Positions 20,271 to 41,800 of a DNA stretch of 64,000 nucleotides are shown here, in pieces. A model generated the notes under the pieces. It was not told where the DNA came from. It was given only the letters and a program-made list of their open reading frames with translations, and did not search any database. The translations under genes and the position numbers were made by a program. How positions within the stretch are numbered: the stretch's first letter is position 1; every line of letters begins with the position of its first letter. Source of the DNA: Ovis canadensis (Eukaryota > Chordata > Mammalia > Artiodactyla > Bovidae); contig NC_091246.1 in assembly GCF_042477335.2 (NCBI RefSeq), positions 21,821,001 through 21,885,000 of the forward strand, in the 5' to 3' direction.

Positions 20271-20714
20271 TATAAGTCATGAATAAATATTTTATTTTTT
20301 CTCTGTCAGTTGGCTCTTAAAAGAATGGTAAAGGCAGTTGAGTGGAAGTGAAGATGAATTGACCATGTCCTGATTAGAGTACAGATTGTATATTTTGAGG
20401 AAGTTGTGGGAAATTAGATTAAAATGGTGAGAAATTAGATTAAAATGGTGAGGCCAAGCAGAGTGGCACAGTGGGGTGGGAGAGCAGACTGGGCAGGGAT
20501 ATTAGGAAAAGTTTTGCCTTAAAGCAATGAGAAATGGGGACCTTTGAGTAATCTTTGATCAGGGAATAACATAATAGAAGAGTATTGCTGAAAATTAGTT
20601 TTTATACTGTAGAATATTGGGAGGAAACTGGGAGCCAGCTAAGTGGGCATAATAGCAAATCAACATAGAGCCGAGCCTCTGGGTGGCAGAAGTCAGTGAG
20701 TGGATGTGACATCT

Positions 20715-20925
20715 TTATTTTGATTTTAAAATATTTATTATTTTCATTTATTTGGCTGCACCGGTTATTTGGTTGCAGCACTCAGGATCTTGGCTGCAGT
20801 ATGCAGGATCTTGAGTTGCAGAATGTGGGATCTAATTCCCTGAGCAGGGATAGAACTTAGGCCACCTGCATTGGGAACATGGAGTCAGCCACTGGATCTC
20901 CATAGAAGTCCCTAACATGACATCT
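20715..20925 (-). repeat. CHR-type SINE, antisense
   Basis: TTTATTTGGCTGCACCGG at the left and CCATAGAAGTCCCT at the right are the reversed tail and head of a CHR SINE. Confidence 0.7.
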
Positions 20926-21710
20926 TTAGGTTGGGAAAAACAACCCCAGACTCTCCTTATGTAGCGTAGCTATTTGCCATCCTAATAAATCTGTTCTACT
21001 GGAACTTGAAAGGCAAACACTGGGACAAATGAAAATCCAAAATTCTTTTGCATCTAATTCTCAAAAAGAGGCTGATGGGCGTGCACAGACTTAGCCCTCT
21101 GAGTATGGTGGCACAGTGAAATATAGAGCATCTTCTAAGCACATAACTAATTCTTCCGGTAGTTCACAGCAACCAGCGGTATGCCGCAGTCCGAGGTCTC
21201 AGGTGTGCCCTCTTCAGATGTCCAAGGTCAAGGCATCTTTGTGCAGCCACATCCAGAGTTTCCTTGTCCTGCCCTGGTTTTCCCAGGGGGAATTTACAGG
21301 TCAGAATGCAGTGGATCCAGGGACACAATGACTATCATGTGATAAAGGTTTATCTTAGCCATTGGACTGATATCAGAAGTATGTTCTTGAGAACATGGCT
21401 CTTGGACTGAAAATATCACAGGCAAAATTATGAATTATGTTTTATTTGTGCAAAATGTATCAAAACTAGGTGTCTTGGAAAGCTGGGTGATTTTCTTTTT
21501 TACTGGCAGTCTTTCTGCTGTGGAATACATGATTTACTATTCACTCCCCAGTGAATGAGAATAAAGGACTTCCCGGTGCCACTATATAACTAATACCTGG
21601 CAGATATTTTTTAAAAATACATTTTAATTGGACTTGTCCCATTTGCACAGTAAATATATCTGTCCTTTTTCTATTTGGCCATGCTTATAGCCAAATAAGC
21701 TATAGCTTAT

Positions 21711-21903
21711 AGCTCAGATAGTAAAGAAATCACCTGTAATGCAGGAGAGCTGGGTTCGATCCCTTTGTCGGGAAGATCTCCTGGAGAAGGAAATGGTGAC
21801 CCACTCCAGTATTCTTCCCTGGAGAATCCCATAAACAGAGGAGCCTGGTGGGCTACAGTCCATGGGGTCATAAAGAGTTGGACATGACTGAGCAACTAAC
21901 ACA
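21711..21903 (+). repeat. Bov-tA SINE
   Basis: AGCTCAGATAGTAAAGAAAT head, GGGTTCGATCCCTTTG B-box-like segment, and a BovA body ending GGACATGACTGAGCAAC. Confidence 0.85.
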
Positions 21904-21926
21904 TTGTTATAGAGAAAGCTTTGGTG

Positions 21927-22049
21927 GTGGTGGTTTAGTTGCTCAGTCGTGTCCTACTCTTGAGACCCCATGGACTACAGCCTGCCAGGCTTCTCTGTCC
22001 ATGGGATTCTCCAGGCAAGAATACTGGAGTGGGTTGCCATTTCCTTCTC
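21927..22049 (-). repeat. BovA SINE, antisense
   Basis: TTTAGTTGCTCAGTCGTGTC and ACTGGAGTGGGTTGCCATTT show a BovA monomer in reverse. It forms an inverted pair with the Bov-tA immediately before it. Confidence 0.85.
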
Positions 22050-22344
22050 ATCTCACCCCTACCAATACCCAAGGCCACAAAACAATTTTGAAGGAGGTAG
22101 AGAAGGAAGATGAAGGATAAAAATTACAAATGAGGAATAGTAACTTCAAAAAATGATTGGAATATCTTTTTTTAAATTGAAATTTACTCTGCAAGCAAAT
22201 ATCATACTCAACTGGGTATGCTGGGTATGCCCCTAGATTTGCTGCTGCTATCTTCCTTTAGGAAGACAGATGAAAATGAAAGGCCTCACTCATCAAAATT
22301 ACAAGTAAATGGAGTATTACAGTAGTTAGCTTCCTTTTTTATTT

Positions 22345-22500
22345 TCTTTTTGCCAGCAAAGACTCCTTTCACCTACTCTATTTATGTATTTGGCTACACT
22401 GCATGTCTTGTGGGATCTCAATTTCCCAACCAGGAATTGAATCTAGGCCCATAGCAGTGAAAGGGCCAAGTCCTAACCATTCGACCACCAGGGAATTCTT
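22345..22500 (-). repeat. CHR-type SINE, antisense
   Basis: TATTTGGCTACACTGCATGT at the left and CATTCGACCACCAGGGAATT at the right are reversed CHR landmarks. Confidence 0.7.
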
Positions 22501-22887
22501 TCACCTGCTCATTTTAAACTGTTATCTACTATGATGAAAATGTTATATTTCAATTCTGGTGGACTAATATCGGTGAAACATTGTTTCTGGGTATGTCTGT
22601 GAAGGTGTTTCTGAAACAGAGTTGCATATTAAGTCTGTAGACTGAGTGAAGAAGATTGCCTTCAATAATGCTGAGTGCATTACCCAATTTGTTGAGGGTC
22701 TGAACCAAGCAGAAAGGTGGAGGGCAAATTTGTTCTCTGCCCAAGTGGGGCATCCATCTTCTCTCTTTGGACGTCAGTGTTTCTGGTTCTTAGGCTTCTT
22801 TGGATTCAGACTGAATTACACCATTGGCTTTCATAGTTCTCCAACATATGGAGAGCATGCCATGGGACATCATATATTCTAATCACA

Positions 22888-23113
22888 TGTGCTGTGCTAT
22901 GCGCAGTTGCTAAGTCACGTCTGATCCTTTGCATCTGCATGGACTGTAGCCTGCAAGGCTCCTCTGTCAATGGGATTTTCCAAGCAAGAATACTGGAGTG
23001 GGTTGCCATTTCCTACTCCAGGGGATCTTCCCGACTCAGGGCTTGAAGCTGCGTATCTTGCATCTCCTGCATTGGCAGGCAGATTCTTTACCACTCTACC
23101 ACCTGGGAGCCCA
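22888..23113 (-). repeat. Bov-tA SINE, antisense
   Basis: BovA body in reverse (ACTGGAGTGGGTTGCCATTT) then the reversed tRNA-like head ending ACCACCTGGGAGCCC. Confidence 0.85.
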
Positions 23114-23132
23114 ATTCCTATAATCTATCATT

Positions 23133-23346
23133 CTGTTGTTTAGTTGCTCAGTTGTATCTGACTCTGCAACCCCATGAACTGTAGCCCGCCAGGCTCCTTT
23201 CTCCATGGACTTTCCCAGGCAAAACTACTGGAGTGGGTTGCCATTTCCTTCTCCAGGGGATCTTCCTGACCCAGGGTTTGAACCTGCATCTCCACACCTC
23301 CTGCTTTGCAGAGAGATTCTTTACTGCTGAGTCACTAGGGAAGCTC
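23133..23346 (-). repeat. Bov-tA SINE, antisense
   Basis: TGTTTAGTTGCTCAGTTGTA, then the reversed head GAGTCACTAGGGAAGCTCC. It lies only 20 bp from the previous antisense copy. Confidence 0.85.
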
Positions 23347-23479
23347 CTATCTATATATCTATCCTACTGGTTTATTGGTTTTCTCTGGAGAACCCCAAAA
23401 CATCTCATATTTTGCTTCATCTGCTTTAACCCTAATTTTCTTTCTGACTGTTCCATGTGTTAACTCCAAGGAATCTGAA

Positions 23480-23675
23480 TAATGCCGTAGAAGCCAATGC
23501 AGGAGACACAAGAGATGTGGGTTCAGTCCCTGGGTTGGGAAGAGTCCCTGGAGTAGGAAATGGCAACCTGCTCCAGTATCCTAGCCTGGAAAACTCCATG
23601 GACAGAGGAGCCTGGAGGACTACAGTCCATGGGGTTGCAGAATTGGACAAGACTGAGAGACTGAGCACACACATT
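23480..23675 (+). repeat. Bov-tA SINE, sense
   Basis: CAATGCAGGAGACACAAGAG, then BovA body CCATGGACAGAGGAGCCTGG. The 5' head is degraded. Confidence 0.8.
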
Positions 23676-23910
23676 AAAAGTTCAGCCTTTTCCTTCAGCT
23701 GGGCCCTAAATAAAACCCCAAAAGCCCTCCCCAAGTTTTTGATTGGTTCTTTCCCATTGTCCCTAATGGCTACTCAAAACTATCACTATTGACAAGGTTC
23801 CCAACTCTACTGCTCATGGTAGTCACCCCTCTTCCTTTCCTCTCATGAATTTGACTGTTTTTGGAAAATGGGTCATCTCAAGTGTATTCCATTGCTTTCT
23901 CTTCCCTCAA

Positions 23911-24096
23911 AGTGAAAGTTGCTCAGTGGAGTCCAACTCTTTGAACCCCATGGACTATATACAGTCCATGGAATTCTCCAGGCCAGAATACTGGAGACGG
24001 TAGCCATTCCCTTCTCTAGATCTTCCCAACCCAGGGATTGAACCCAGGTCTCTGGTATTGCAGGTAGATTATCAGCTGAGCCACCAGAGAAGCCCT
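23911..24096 (-). repeat. Bov-tA SINE, antisense
   Basis: GAAAGTTGCTCAGTGGAGTC to the reversed head GAGCCACCAGAGAAGCCC. Confidence 0.85.
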
Positions 24097-24352
24097 CTCT
24101 TCCCTCAGCCAGACACTAAATTTGTACTCTTTACTTTTCTCCCAATTGGGAGGAAAAAAGCTGTCATAATAAGTCCTCCCATTAGGGCTAAAATTCATCT
24201 TTGCTTATCTAATAATTCAATTTTCAGCTGCTCTCCCTTATCTTCAGTTTCTCCCTCAACTGGGTATCTATTCAGAATGGAAAAATACTCAAGTTTTTCT
24301 CTTTAAAAAATTTCCCTTCTTTTTATTCCCTTTTACAGACCAGTAAAATTAA

Positions 24353-24628
24353 GAATCGGAAAAGGCAATGGCACCCCACTCCAGTACTCTTGCCTGGAAA
24401 ATCCCATGAACGGAGGAGCCTGGTAGGCTGCAGTCCATGGGGTCGCTGAGAGTCGGACATGACTGACCGACTTCACTTTCACTTTTCACTTTCATGCATT
24501 GGAGAAGGAAATGGCAACCCACTCGTGTTCTTGCCTGGAGAATCCCAGGGACGGGGAAGCCTGGTGGGCTGCCGTCCATGGGGTCACAGAGTTGGACACG
24601 ACTGAAGCGACTTAGCAGTAGCAGCAGC
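24353..24628 (+). repeat. Bov-A2 SINE with short TSD
   Basis: Dimeric BovA ending in AGCAGTAGCAGCAGC, flanked by AAAATTAA at 24345-24352 and 24629-24636. Confidence 0.9.
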
Positions 24629-24879
24629 AAAATTAATAATAATCAAGAAGGGTTGTCATGTTTTTAAAACTAAAGACATACAGTCAGATCAAAATTACTA
24701 TTATTTCATGAAAGGACTTTTATTTCTAAGCGGGGCATTATTTCAGAATAAGGCTAAGATCTTGAATCAATTTAGCTTTTTTTACAAAGACATTATATTG
24801 TCCTTGTTTTACCATTGAATGTAGACGTTACCTTTTCACCATGAATTTACAGTATTTGAGAATTGATGTACTCTTCAGA

Positions 24880-26330
24880 CACTATTTAAGCCCCTGAAAA
24901 CTGGCTCTTCTCTATTTCAGAAGCTGCTCTTACAGAACTCATTAATGACTTTTTAATTATCCAATCTAAAGGACACACTTCAACCCTATTTGACATCTCT
25001 GCAGCACTCTTCCAGGTCACTTCCCTGTACCAATTATCACTATGTACTGGGTTTCCCAGGTGGTGCTAGTGGTTAAGAACCCACCTGCCAATGCAGAAGA
25101 TATGAGATGTGGGTTTGATCCTGGGATTGGGGATTTCCTGGAGGAGGGTATAGCAACCCACTCCAGTATTCTTGCTTGGAAAATTCCACTGACAGAGGAG
25201 CCTGGCAGGCTATGGTCTATAGGGTTACAGAGTTGGACACGACTGAAGTGACTAAGCATGCACACGCTGGGTTTTCCACACTTCTGGCTGTTTCTCAGTC
25301 TCCTTTGAATCTTTCCCAGTCACTCAACAAGGCTGGCCCTCAGGATTCTGCTCTGGATTTATTTTCTCCTTAAATCTTAATTCATTTCTGTGTCTAAGCA
25401 CTGGTGAATTCCTAAATCAAACTCTAATCCAGATCTTCCCTATGCACCATATCTACATCTAATCTTTAGACATCTCTCACAGACCAAACATTACATGCTC
25501 AAAAACTTGAGTAATTAATCTCCTCATTCCACACTAGGTGCACCTTCTTCCTCCTCCACCCTCAGGATTGAGTACCAACCGGCCAAACCCACTCTGAATC
25601 TTTTCTCTTCTTCAGCCTTTCTCATCCAACTAGCAATCAAGTTTTACTCTGCATTTTTCAAGTTCATATCCTTCTTTCATCTGGCCTTAAAGGCACCACA
25701 ACCTCTCAACAGTACTACTCTTAAGAGACTCTTTGAAGTTAACATGGAAACGACAGGCCCTTGAACCCTTCCTTTGTGCAATTTTCTGAGGTTAAGATCC
25801 CCAGATCTAAGAAAGGGCAAGAACCAGTTTTTTCTGGCCTATTCATTTCCACATCACCTCGAGTTAAAATGAAGGCACCACAAGATATGTGTATATTTGG
25901 AAAGGTACACAAGAATCTGGGGTACCTGTAATATTTCTTAAGTGGAGTACCAGTTATTTAGGGGTTTACTTGTGAAAACTGAACTGTATTCTTAAAATGT
26001 GTCCTTACTCAACATATCATAAATAGAAGAAAAACATTACCATGGGATTTTAGGCAGAAATCAAGTCCTGTCTCTTAAGCACGATGCTTGTTTATGGGCA
26101 GTCTTGCCTCTTGTCACATTCCTATCACGAGTTCACTCTGTAGCTACCAGATCCTCACAACCCTGTTTTCAGACAGTATTCATCTTTTCTAGTACTCGAT
26201 TGTCTCATCTTAGGCGTCATTTCCTCCTGAAAGATTCAACTTTCTCCTTCCCAGTCTTCTACGAACTTCATATCCCTCTCTAAAACCCCCTGGCTATTTC
26301 TATCATTTCCTTGGAAAAAAGTAGTGTATA
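24880..26330 (+). repeat. L2-type LINE relic, interrupted by Bov-tA
   Basis: At about 24930-25015 the + strand translates to fragments such as LINDFLIIQSKG and FDISAA, resembling the L2/CR1 reverse transcriptase start. Pyrimidine-rich L2-like sequence continues after the SINE. Divergent and frame-broken. Confidence 0.4.
25049..25263 (+). repeat. Bov-tA SINE
   Basis: GGGTTTCCCAGGTGGTGCTA head and a BovA body ending GTTGGACACGACTGAAGTGA. Confidence 0.85.
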
Positions 26331-27970
26331 CTGCAGTGGACTTGCTTAAAAACAAAAACTAAAACCTTTCTGGCTATGCTTTTTTGTAACCAATGAACTG
26401 AACACATAAGAACCATTTCATTGTTACTGGAATTTGGAGCTAAGATGCAAGATTCACATTCAAGTATGTTAAAAATTATGTACTTTTAGTGGGAACACCT
26501 CGAACCATGGCCCCAAATTACAGTGAAGTCAACAGCCAGAACTTCTGCTCAGCTAGATAACCATACATGAAACAATGCAACTTCAGCAAAAAGCAGAGAA
26601 AATGTTTAGTGTGCATGCAGCAAAACTACACTTTGCATTAGGTTTTCAAAACAGAGAACAGGTCTAAGAACCCCATTATTAGTTGTGAACCTGGGCTGGG
26701 GAACGACTGGTGCAGAAAAAGTAGAATGTCTAGGTTATAGGAGAAAGTGAGGTCTTTTGCTTAAACTATTAAGAAATCTAGAATAAGAGTGTGCTGGTGA
26801 TTTGGAATTAGGAATGAAAGACTTAACCTCAATTGAACTATCCCAGAAAAGGTAACTAGTCAGAAGCAGAACAAATGAGAGCAATTTAAATTCTTGATTC
26901 TAATTTTTAAATGCAGTAATGCACTTGATAGGATAGATTTTACAATGGAGTAATAAATAAACTCTTACACAAAGCAAAAAACAAATCATATTTAATGACT
27001 AGAACAAATGAATTATAGGTTTATAATAACCATTAACTAAGGGAAGCCCTAGAACCAGAAATAAAGATTGCATGCAAAGTCTGGTTACCATAAAAACCAA
27101 AGCATACCAAAATATCTGTTTCCTAGCATAGACTCCAGGTCTTTTTATTTCCAACTCTCAGTAATCAAAATATTTACACTTTCACATGCTACTGGTAGTA
27201 GAGGAATAAGATTTAGTCTGTCTAGGACTACAAATATCTTTCACAGAATGGAGCACACAAAAAGAACAGCATCTTCCTCTACCTTTTTGGCCCCATCTTA
27301 GAGGAAAAAAAGGCACTCCCAAAGGTTCCTTAGTAACACCTTTGCTAGGTTTGTTACATAATCTTTACATGTAAAATTAATGGTCCACTCATTTCACAGA
27401 TCTGGGAACCACATGGCATTGGAACTGCCTTTAACCCACATGCCTAACCAGCTTTAACAAGGACAACAGCTTTGGATGTCAGTTCTTAAAAAAAAAATGG
27501 GGGCTTTGTTTTCTTGAAAACGTAATTATATGTTTAACTACTGAACTCTGGCATACACAGCCAAACATATTGTGGAACTGAAAGAACCACCATATATTTT
27601 GGTGCCAGAGGACTGAGTTTTCTAACATCAGCTGCTTCCAACTCCCCTAGGCATATGCAACTTTGTTCTTCTCCCTTTTATTAATTATAATTAAGTGCTC
27701 TGAACTTGGGTTTAACCTCTCCACTGAGAGATCTGAAAAAAAAAAAAAAAGATGCTTAAATTACTGAGTCTTTCTCTGATCAAAATGAATAATGAAGTCT
27801 TCAACTGCATGTGAGCAGCTGCCTATTATTCACAGAATCTTTAGAAACCATGTGCCTGAGGCCAAACAGAATCTGCTTTGATCACTAAGTGTGACTCACA
27901 CTGAGCCATACTGAAACTGCACTTGGGTACCTGGTCTCAAGTCAAACTGAACTTAAGTATTTCTCCACAT

Positions 27971-38244
<10,274 letters not shown>

Positions 38245-38589
38245 CTCCCAGACAGAAAATCAGGGCAGGAATCCCGGGTGGCCGCACGAAAAGGAGGCTC
38301 TGGCAAGGCCTACCCGGCCGCTGAATATTAGGCCCGAAGAAAGCGAGGCCTCTAGGCTGGATCTGGCCAGGTCTTGCCCCGAACGGTCACGACCCCAGCA
38401 GCCGGTCAGAAGCGCTACTTGGCCGCCCCCACCCCGCACCCCCCTCCCCTGCCTGGCTGTGCAGCCTTCCAGGCCTCGCTAGAGCCTCCTCTCGGTCGCC
38501 AGTTCCTGCTGCTTTCAGCCAAAGAGCTCTGTGACCGCCCGCCCCCGGACCAGAAGGCGTCACCGGGAACCTTCCCGGGACGCCCCTCA

Positions 38590-38608
38590 ACTACAACTCC
38601 CGTCATGC
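38590..38608 (+). promoter_or_regulatory. ZNF143/THAP11-like site 1
   Basis: ACTACAACTCCCGTCATGC agrees with the long ACTACAATTCCCAGCATGC motif at 16 of 19 positions by my count. Confidence 0.65.
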
Positions 38609-38643
38609 TCTGAGAGAGCGCTGGGGTCCAGCCTGCCACGGCC

Positions 38644-38727
38644 ATGGCGACCGAACTACGCTTCCCGGAGTGCAAAAGGCGAGGGAGCCTGGGTTGGTCT
38701 CAACCGGAAAAGGACACTTGCCACTAA
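38644..38727 (+). other. Possible upstream ORF before MRPL50
   Basis: ATG in a strong context (GCCATGG) opens a 27-codon frame ending in TAA, 78 bp before the MRPL50 ATG. It counts only if transcription starts upstream of 38644. It also overlaps ZNF143-like site 2, which argues for a later start. Confidence 0.25.
38655..38673 (+). promoter_or_regulatory. ZNF143/THAP11-like site 2
   Basis: ACTACGCTTCCCGGAGTGC keeps the ACTAC and TTCCC cores and the final TGC, in the same orientation 65 bp after site 1. Weaker than site 1. Confidence 0.5.
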
Positions 38728-38804
38728 GCTTACATTTTATTGGCTGATCTTCGCGTGCCGCTGCCGCCTGGGGGTGGAGCTCTGTCACCAAGGTCTCCCC
38801 GAAG

Positions 38805-41800
38805 ATGGCGGCGCTCTGGGTGGCCGGCGTTTGCAGAAAAAGCTTCACAGGGGTAGCTTCAGGGGCGCCAAGCAGAGCATTTTGGTCTCGACTCAGGTAA
38901 AGCGGAAGGTTAGACCGTGGGTCATGTTCACAGAAAGTAAGGAGAGGAACTGAGAATGATGAACTTAAGACGGGACCGTGGTCCTGCGCTTTACCGGGGA
39001 AAGGACGAGAAAGTGCGTGAGGGTTCTGCGTTCAGAAGCTTCAGCTCCTGTTTCCGCGAGTGGTGGGGTCCACTTACTTCGTGTGCCCTCAGTTTACTCA
39101 TCTTAGAACCGAAATACCGCCCCCTTCTTCTGTTTCACCTGTTAATTTATTAGGTAAACCATACTTACTGACCACGTGTTCCAGACGCGGAGTATAATGT
39201 GGTGTCAGGAAACAAATGACTGTTTTAGGACAGGCAACTTAGAACATGAATGTGAAGGTGTTCGCTGAACTAAAGAAACATTCAGGGTGCAGTGTCCTCA
39301 TTTTGTCCGCTCATTGATTTACTCAAATAGCTATTAAACAACTGTCCTGGCTCAGCATTTCTTTATATAGGATGCAGCCGCGAAACAGAGTCCCTTCACA
39401 GAGCATGAGTACTCTGGCAAGAGGAAACCGAGCCAGCACCGGAAGGAAATAGCAATATTTTGCTAAAAGTCAGAAAGCAAGTTAATGACAGGGCTGGATC
39501 TGGAATCCCGGTCTCTTAACTCTCCCATCTGCTGCTTTTTCTGCAGGGCCAAGTGAAATTTTGTGACTTAGTGTTAGGACATGACTTAGACATGTGACTT
39601 AGACAAGTGAAATGTCTGTGACTTAGTGTTAGGAGATGAAGATTTGTAGGAACCTCAAGAAACAGTGTAAACGCTCAATAAGTTTCCAAGAAAAACTTCA
39701 ACCCAAAGGGATTTTTCTCATCAGCTCATGTTTTATTAGCTTTCCTTCTGTTCCATTTTGTTTTGATTCTTTTTTTATATGTGATTTGTTTATTTAGTTT
39801 TTGGTTGCACTAGGGCTTCCTTGCTGCTTTCAGGCTTCTGTAGTCACAGCGAGTCAGGGCAGCTCAGCTCTTCGCTCCCTTGTGTGGGCTTCTCATTGCG
39901 GTGGCTTCTCTCTCGTGGAGCACAGACTAGGTGCCCGGGCTTCAGGAGTTGTAGCATGTAGGCTCAGGAGTTGTAACTCCTGGGCTCTACAGCATAGGCT
40001 CAATAATTGTGGCGCATGGGTTTAGTTGCTCCTTGGCATGTGGGATGTTTCCATACCAAGGATCTAACCCATGTCACCTGCATTGGCAGGTGGATTCCTA
40101 TCCAGTGCACCACCAGGGAAGTCCTTGTTTTCTGTATATTTTGGCTAGTATTTATTATTATCTCTTAAATCTCCTTCAAGTTTGTTTCAATGACTCATTT
40201 AACAAGTATTCCTAGAGTGTCTACTGTCTAAATGTGAGGAATGCAGTTGTAATAAGATAAACCAAATCTTTGTCCTCATAAAGCATGTTTTGGTGGAGGA
40301 AAAAGTGAACAAGTATAATTTCAAAAAGTGGTAAATTATGAAGAAAACTAGAGCAGTACAGGCATACCTTGGAGTTGCTGAAGTTTGTTTCCAGATTGCT
40401 GTGATAAAGCAAGTATCTCAGCATGTTATACAGATTTTGGGGTTTCCCAGTACATTTAAAGTTACGCTTACACCATACTGTAGTGTTTAATGTGCAATAG
40501 CATTATGTCTAAGAAAACAATAAACATATCTTAGTTAAAAAATAGTTTATTGCTAAAAATTGCTAACCATCATCTGAGCCTTCAGAGAGAGATAATCTTT
40601 CTGATAGTGGAGAGTCTTGCTTTGATGTTAATGGCAAAGGATAGTTCAGGGTGTTGGTTGCTGAAGGGTGGGGTGTCTGGTAATTTCTTAATGTAACACA
40701 AAAAGGAAGTTTGCAGCGTTGATTGACTCTTCCTCTCATGAGTGATTTCTCTGTAGCATGTAATGCTGTTTGATAGCATTTTACCCACAGTAGAACTTCT
40801 TTCAGTATTAAAATCAATTCTCTCAAACTCTGCCCCTTCTTTATCAACTAAGTTGGTGTAATATTCTCAGTCCTTTGTTGTCTTTTCAACAGTCCTCACA
40901 GTATTTTTACCAGGAGTAGATTCTATCTCAGGAAACTATTTTCTTTGCTCGTTCCTAAGGAACAGCTCTTCAGTGATGAGGTTTTATCCTGAAACTGAAC
41001 GCATTAGTTCCTCAGTTGTTTCCGACTCTCTGCAACCCAATGGACTGTAGCCTGCCAGGCTCCTCTGTCCATGGAATTCTCCAGGCGAGAATATTGGAGT
41101 GGGTAGCCATTCCCTTCTCCGGGGGAATCTTCCCAACTCAGGGATGGAATCTGTGTCTCCTGCACTGCAGGCAAATTCCTTACCGTCTGAGCCACCAGAG
41201 ATTGCAGCAATTCAGTTATGTCTGAGGATTCACTTCTAATTCTAGTTCTCTTGCTATTCCTTCTATATTTGCAATTACTTCTTCACCGATATCTTGAACC
41301 CCTAAAAATCATTCATGAGGGTTAGAATTGGTTTCTTCCAAATTTCTGTTACTCTTTTGATCTCTTCTCATGAATCATGAACGGGCTTCTCTAGTGGCTC
41401 AGCTGGTTAAGAATCTGCCTGCAATGCCGGAGACCTGGTTTCGAGCCCTGGCTTGGAAAGATACCCTGGAGAAGGGAATGACTACCCACTCCAGTATTTT
41501 GGCCTGGAGAATTCCAGGGACTGTATAGTCTGGGGTTGCAGAGTTGGACACAACTGACCAACTTTCACTTTCATGAATCATGACTATTCTCAATGGCATC
41601 TAGATTGATGAATTATTTTTAGAACATTTTCAGCTGATTTTGCCCAGATTCATCAGAGGAATCATTGTCTATGGCAGCTATAGCCTTAAAAAATGTGTTT
41701 CTTAAATGATAAAACTTGAAAGTAAAGCTCATTCCTTGCTCCATGGACTGCAGAGTGGAAGTTGTGTTGGCATGCATGAAAACATTAATCTTGTATATCT

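Larger units (their letters stand above)
16411..27676. other. ALDOB-ZNF189 intergenic interval (convergent 3' ends)
   Basis: Both flanking genes end into this interval. It holds MIR, CHR, Bov-tA, Bov-A2 and L2 copies listed separately. 26330-27670 holds no repeat I can name and probably includes the ZNF189 3' UTR. Possible ZNF189 poly(A) signals on the - strand are AATAAA at 27682-27677 and 27149-27144; I cannot choose between them. Confidence 0.5.

Noticed and set aside
21711-25263. tRNA-like sequences with A- and B-box motifs
   Set aside because: They are heads of Bov-tA SINEs with diverged stems, not functional tRNA genes.
38415-38675. Open frames on both strands in the ZNF189/MRPL50 CpG-rich interval
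   Set aside because: GC-rich DNA has few stop codons; the frames overlap each other and lack gene features.
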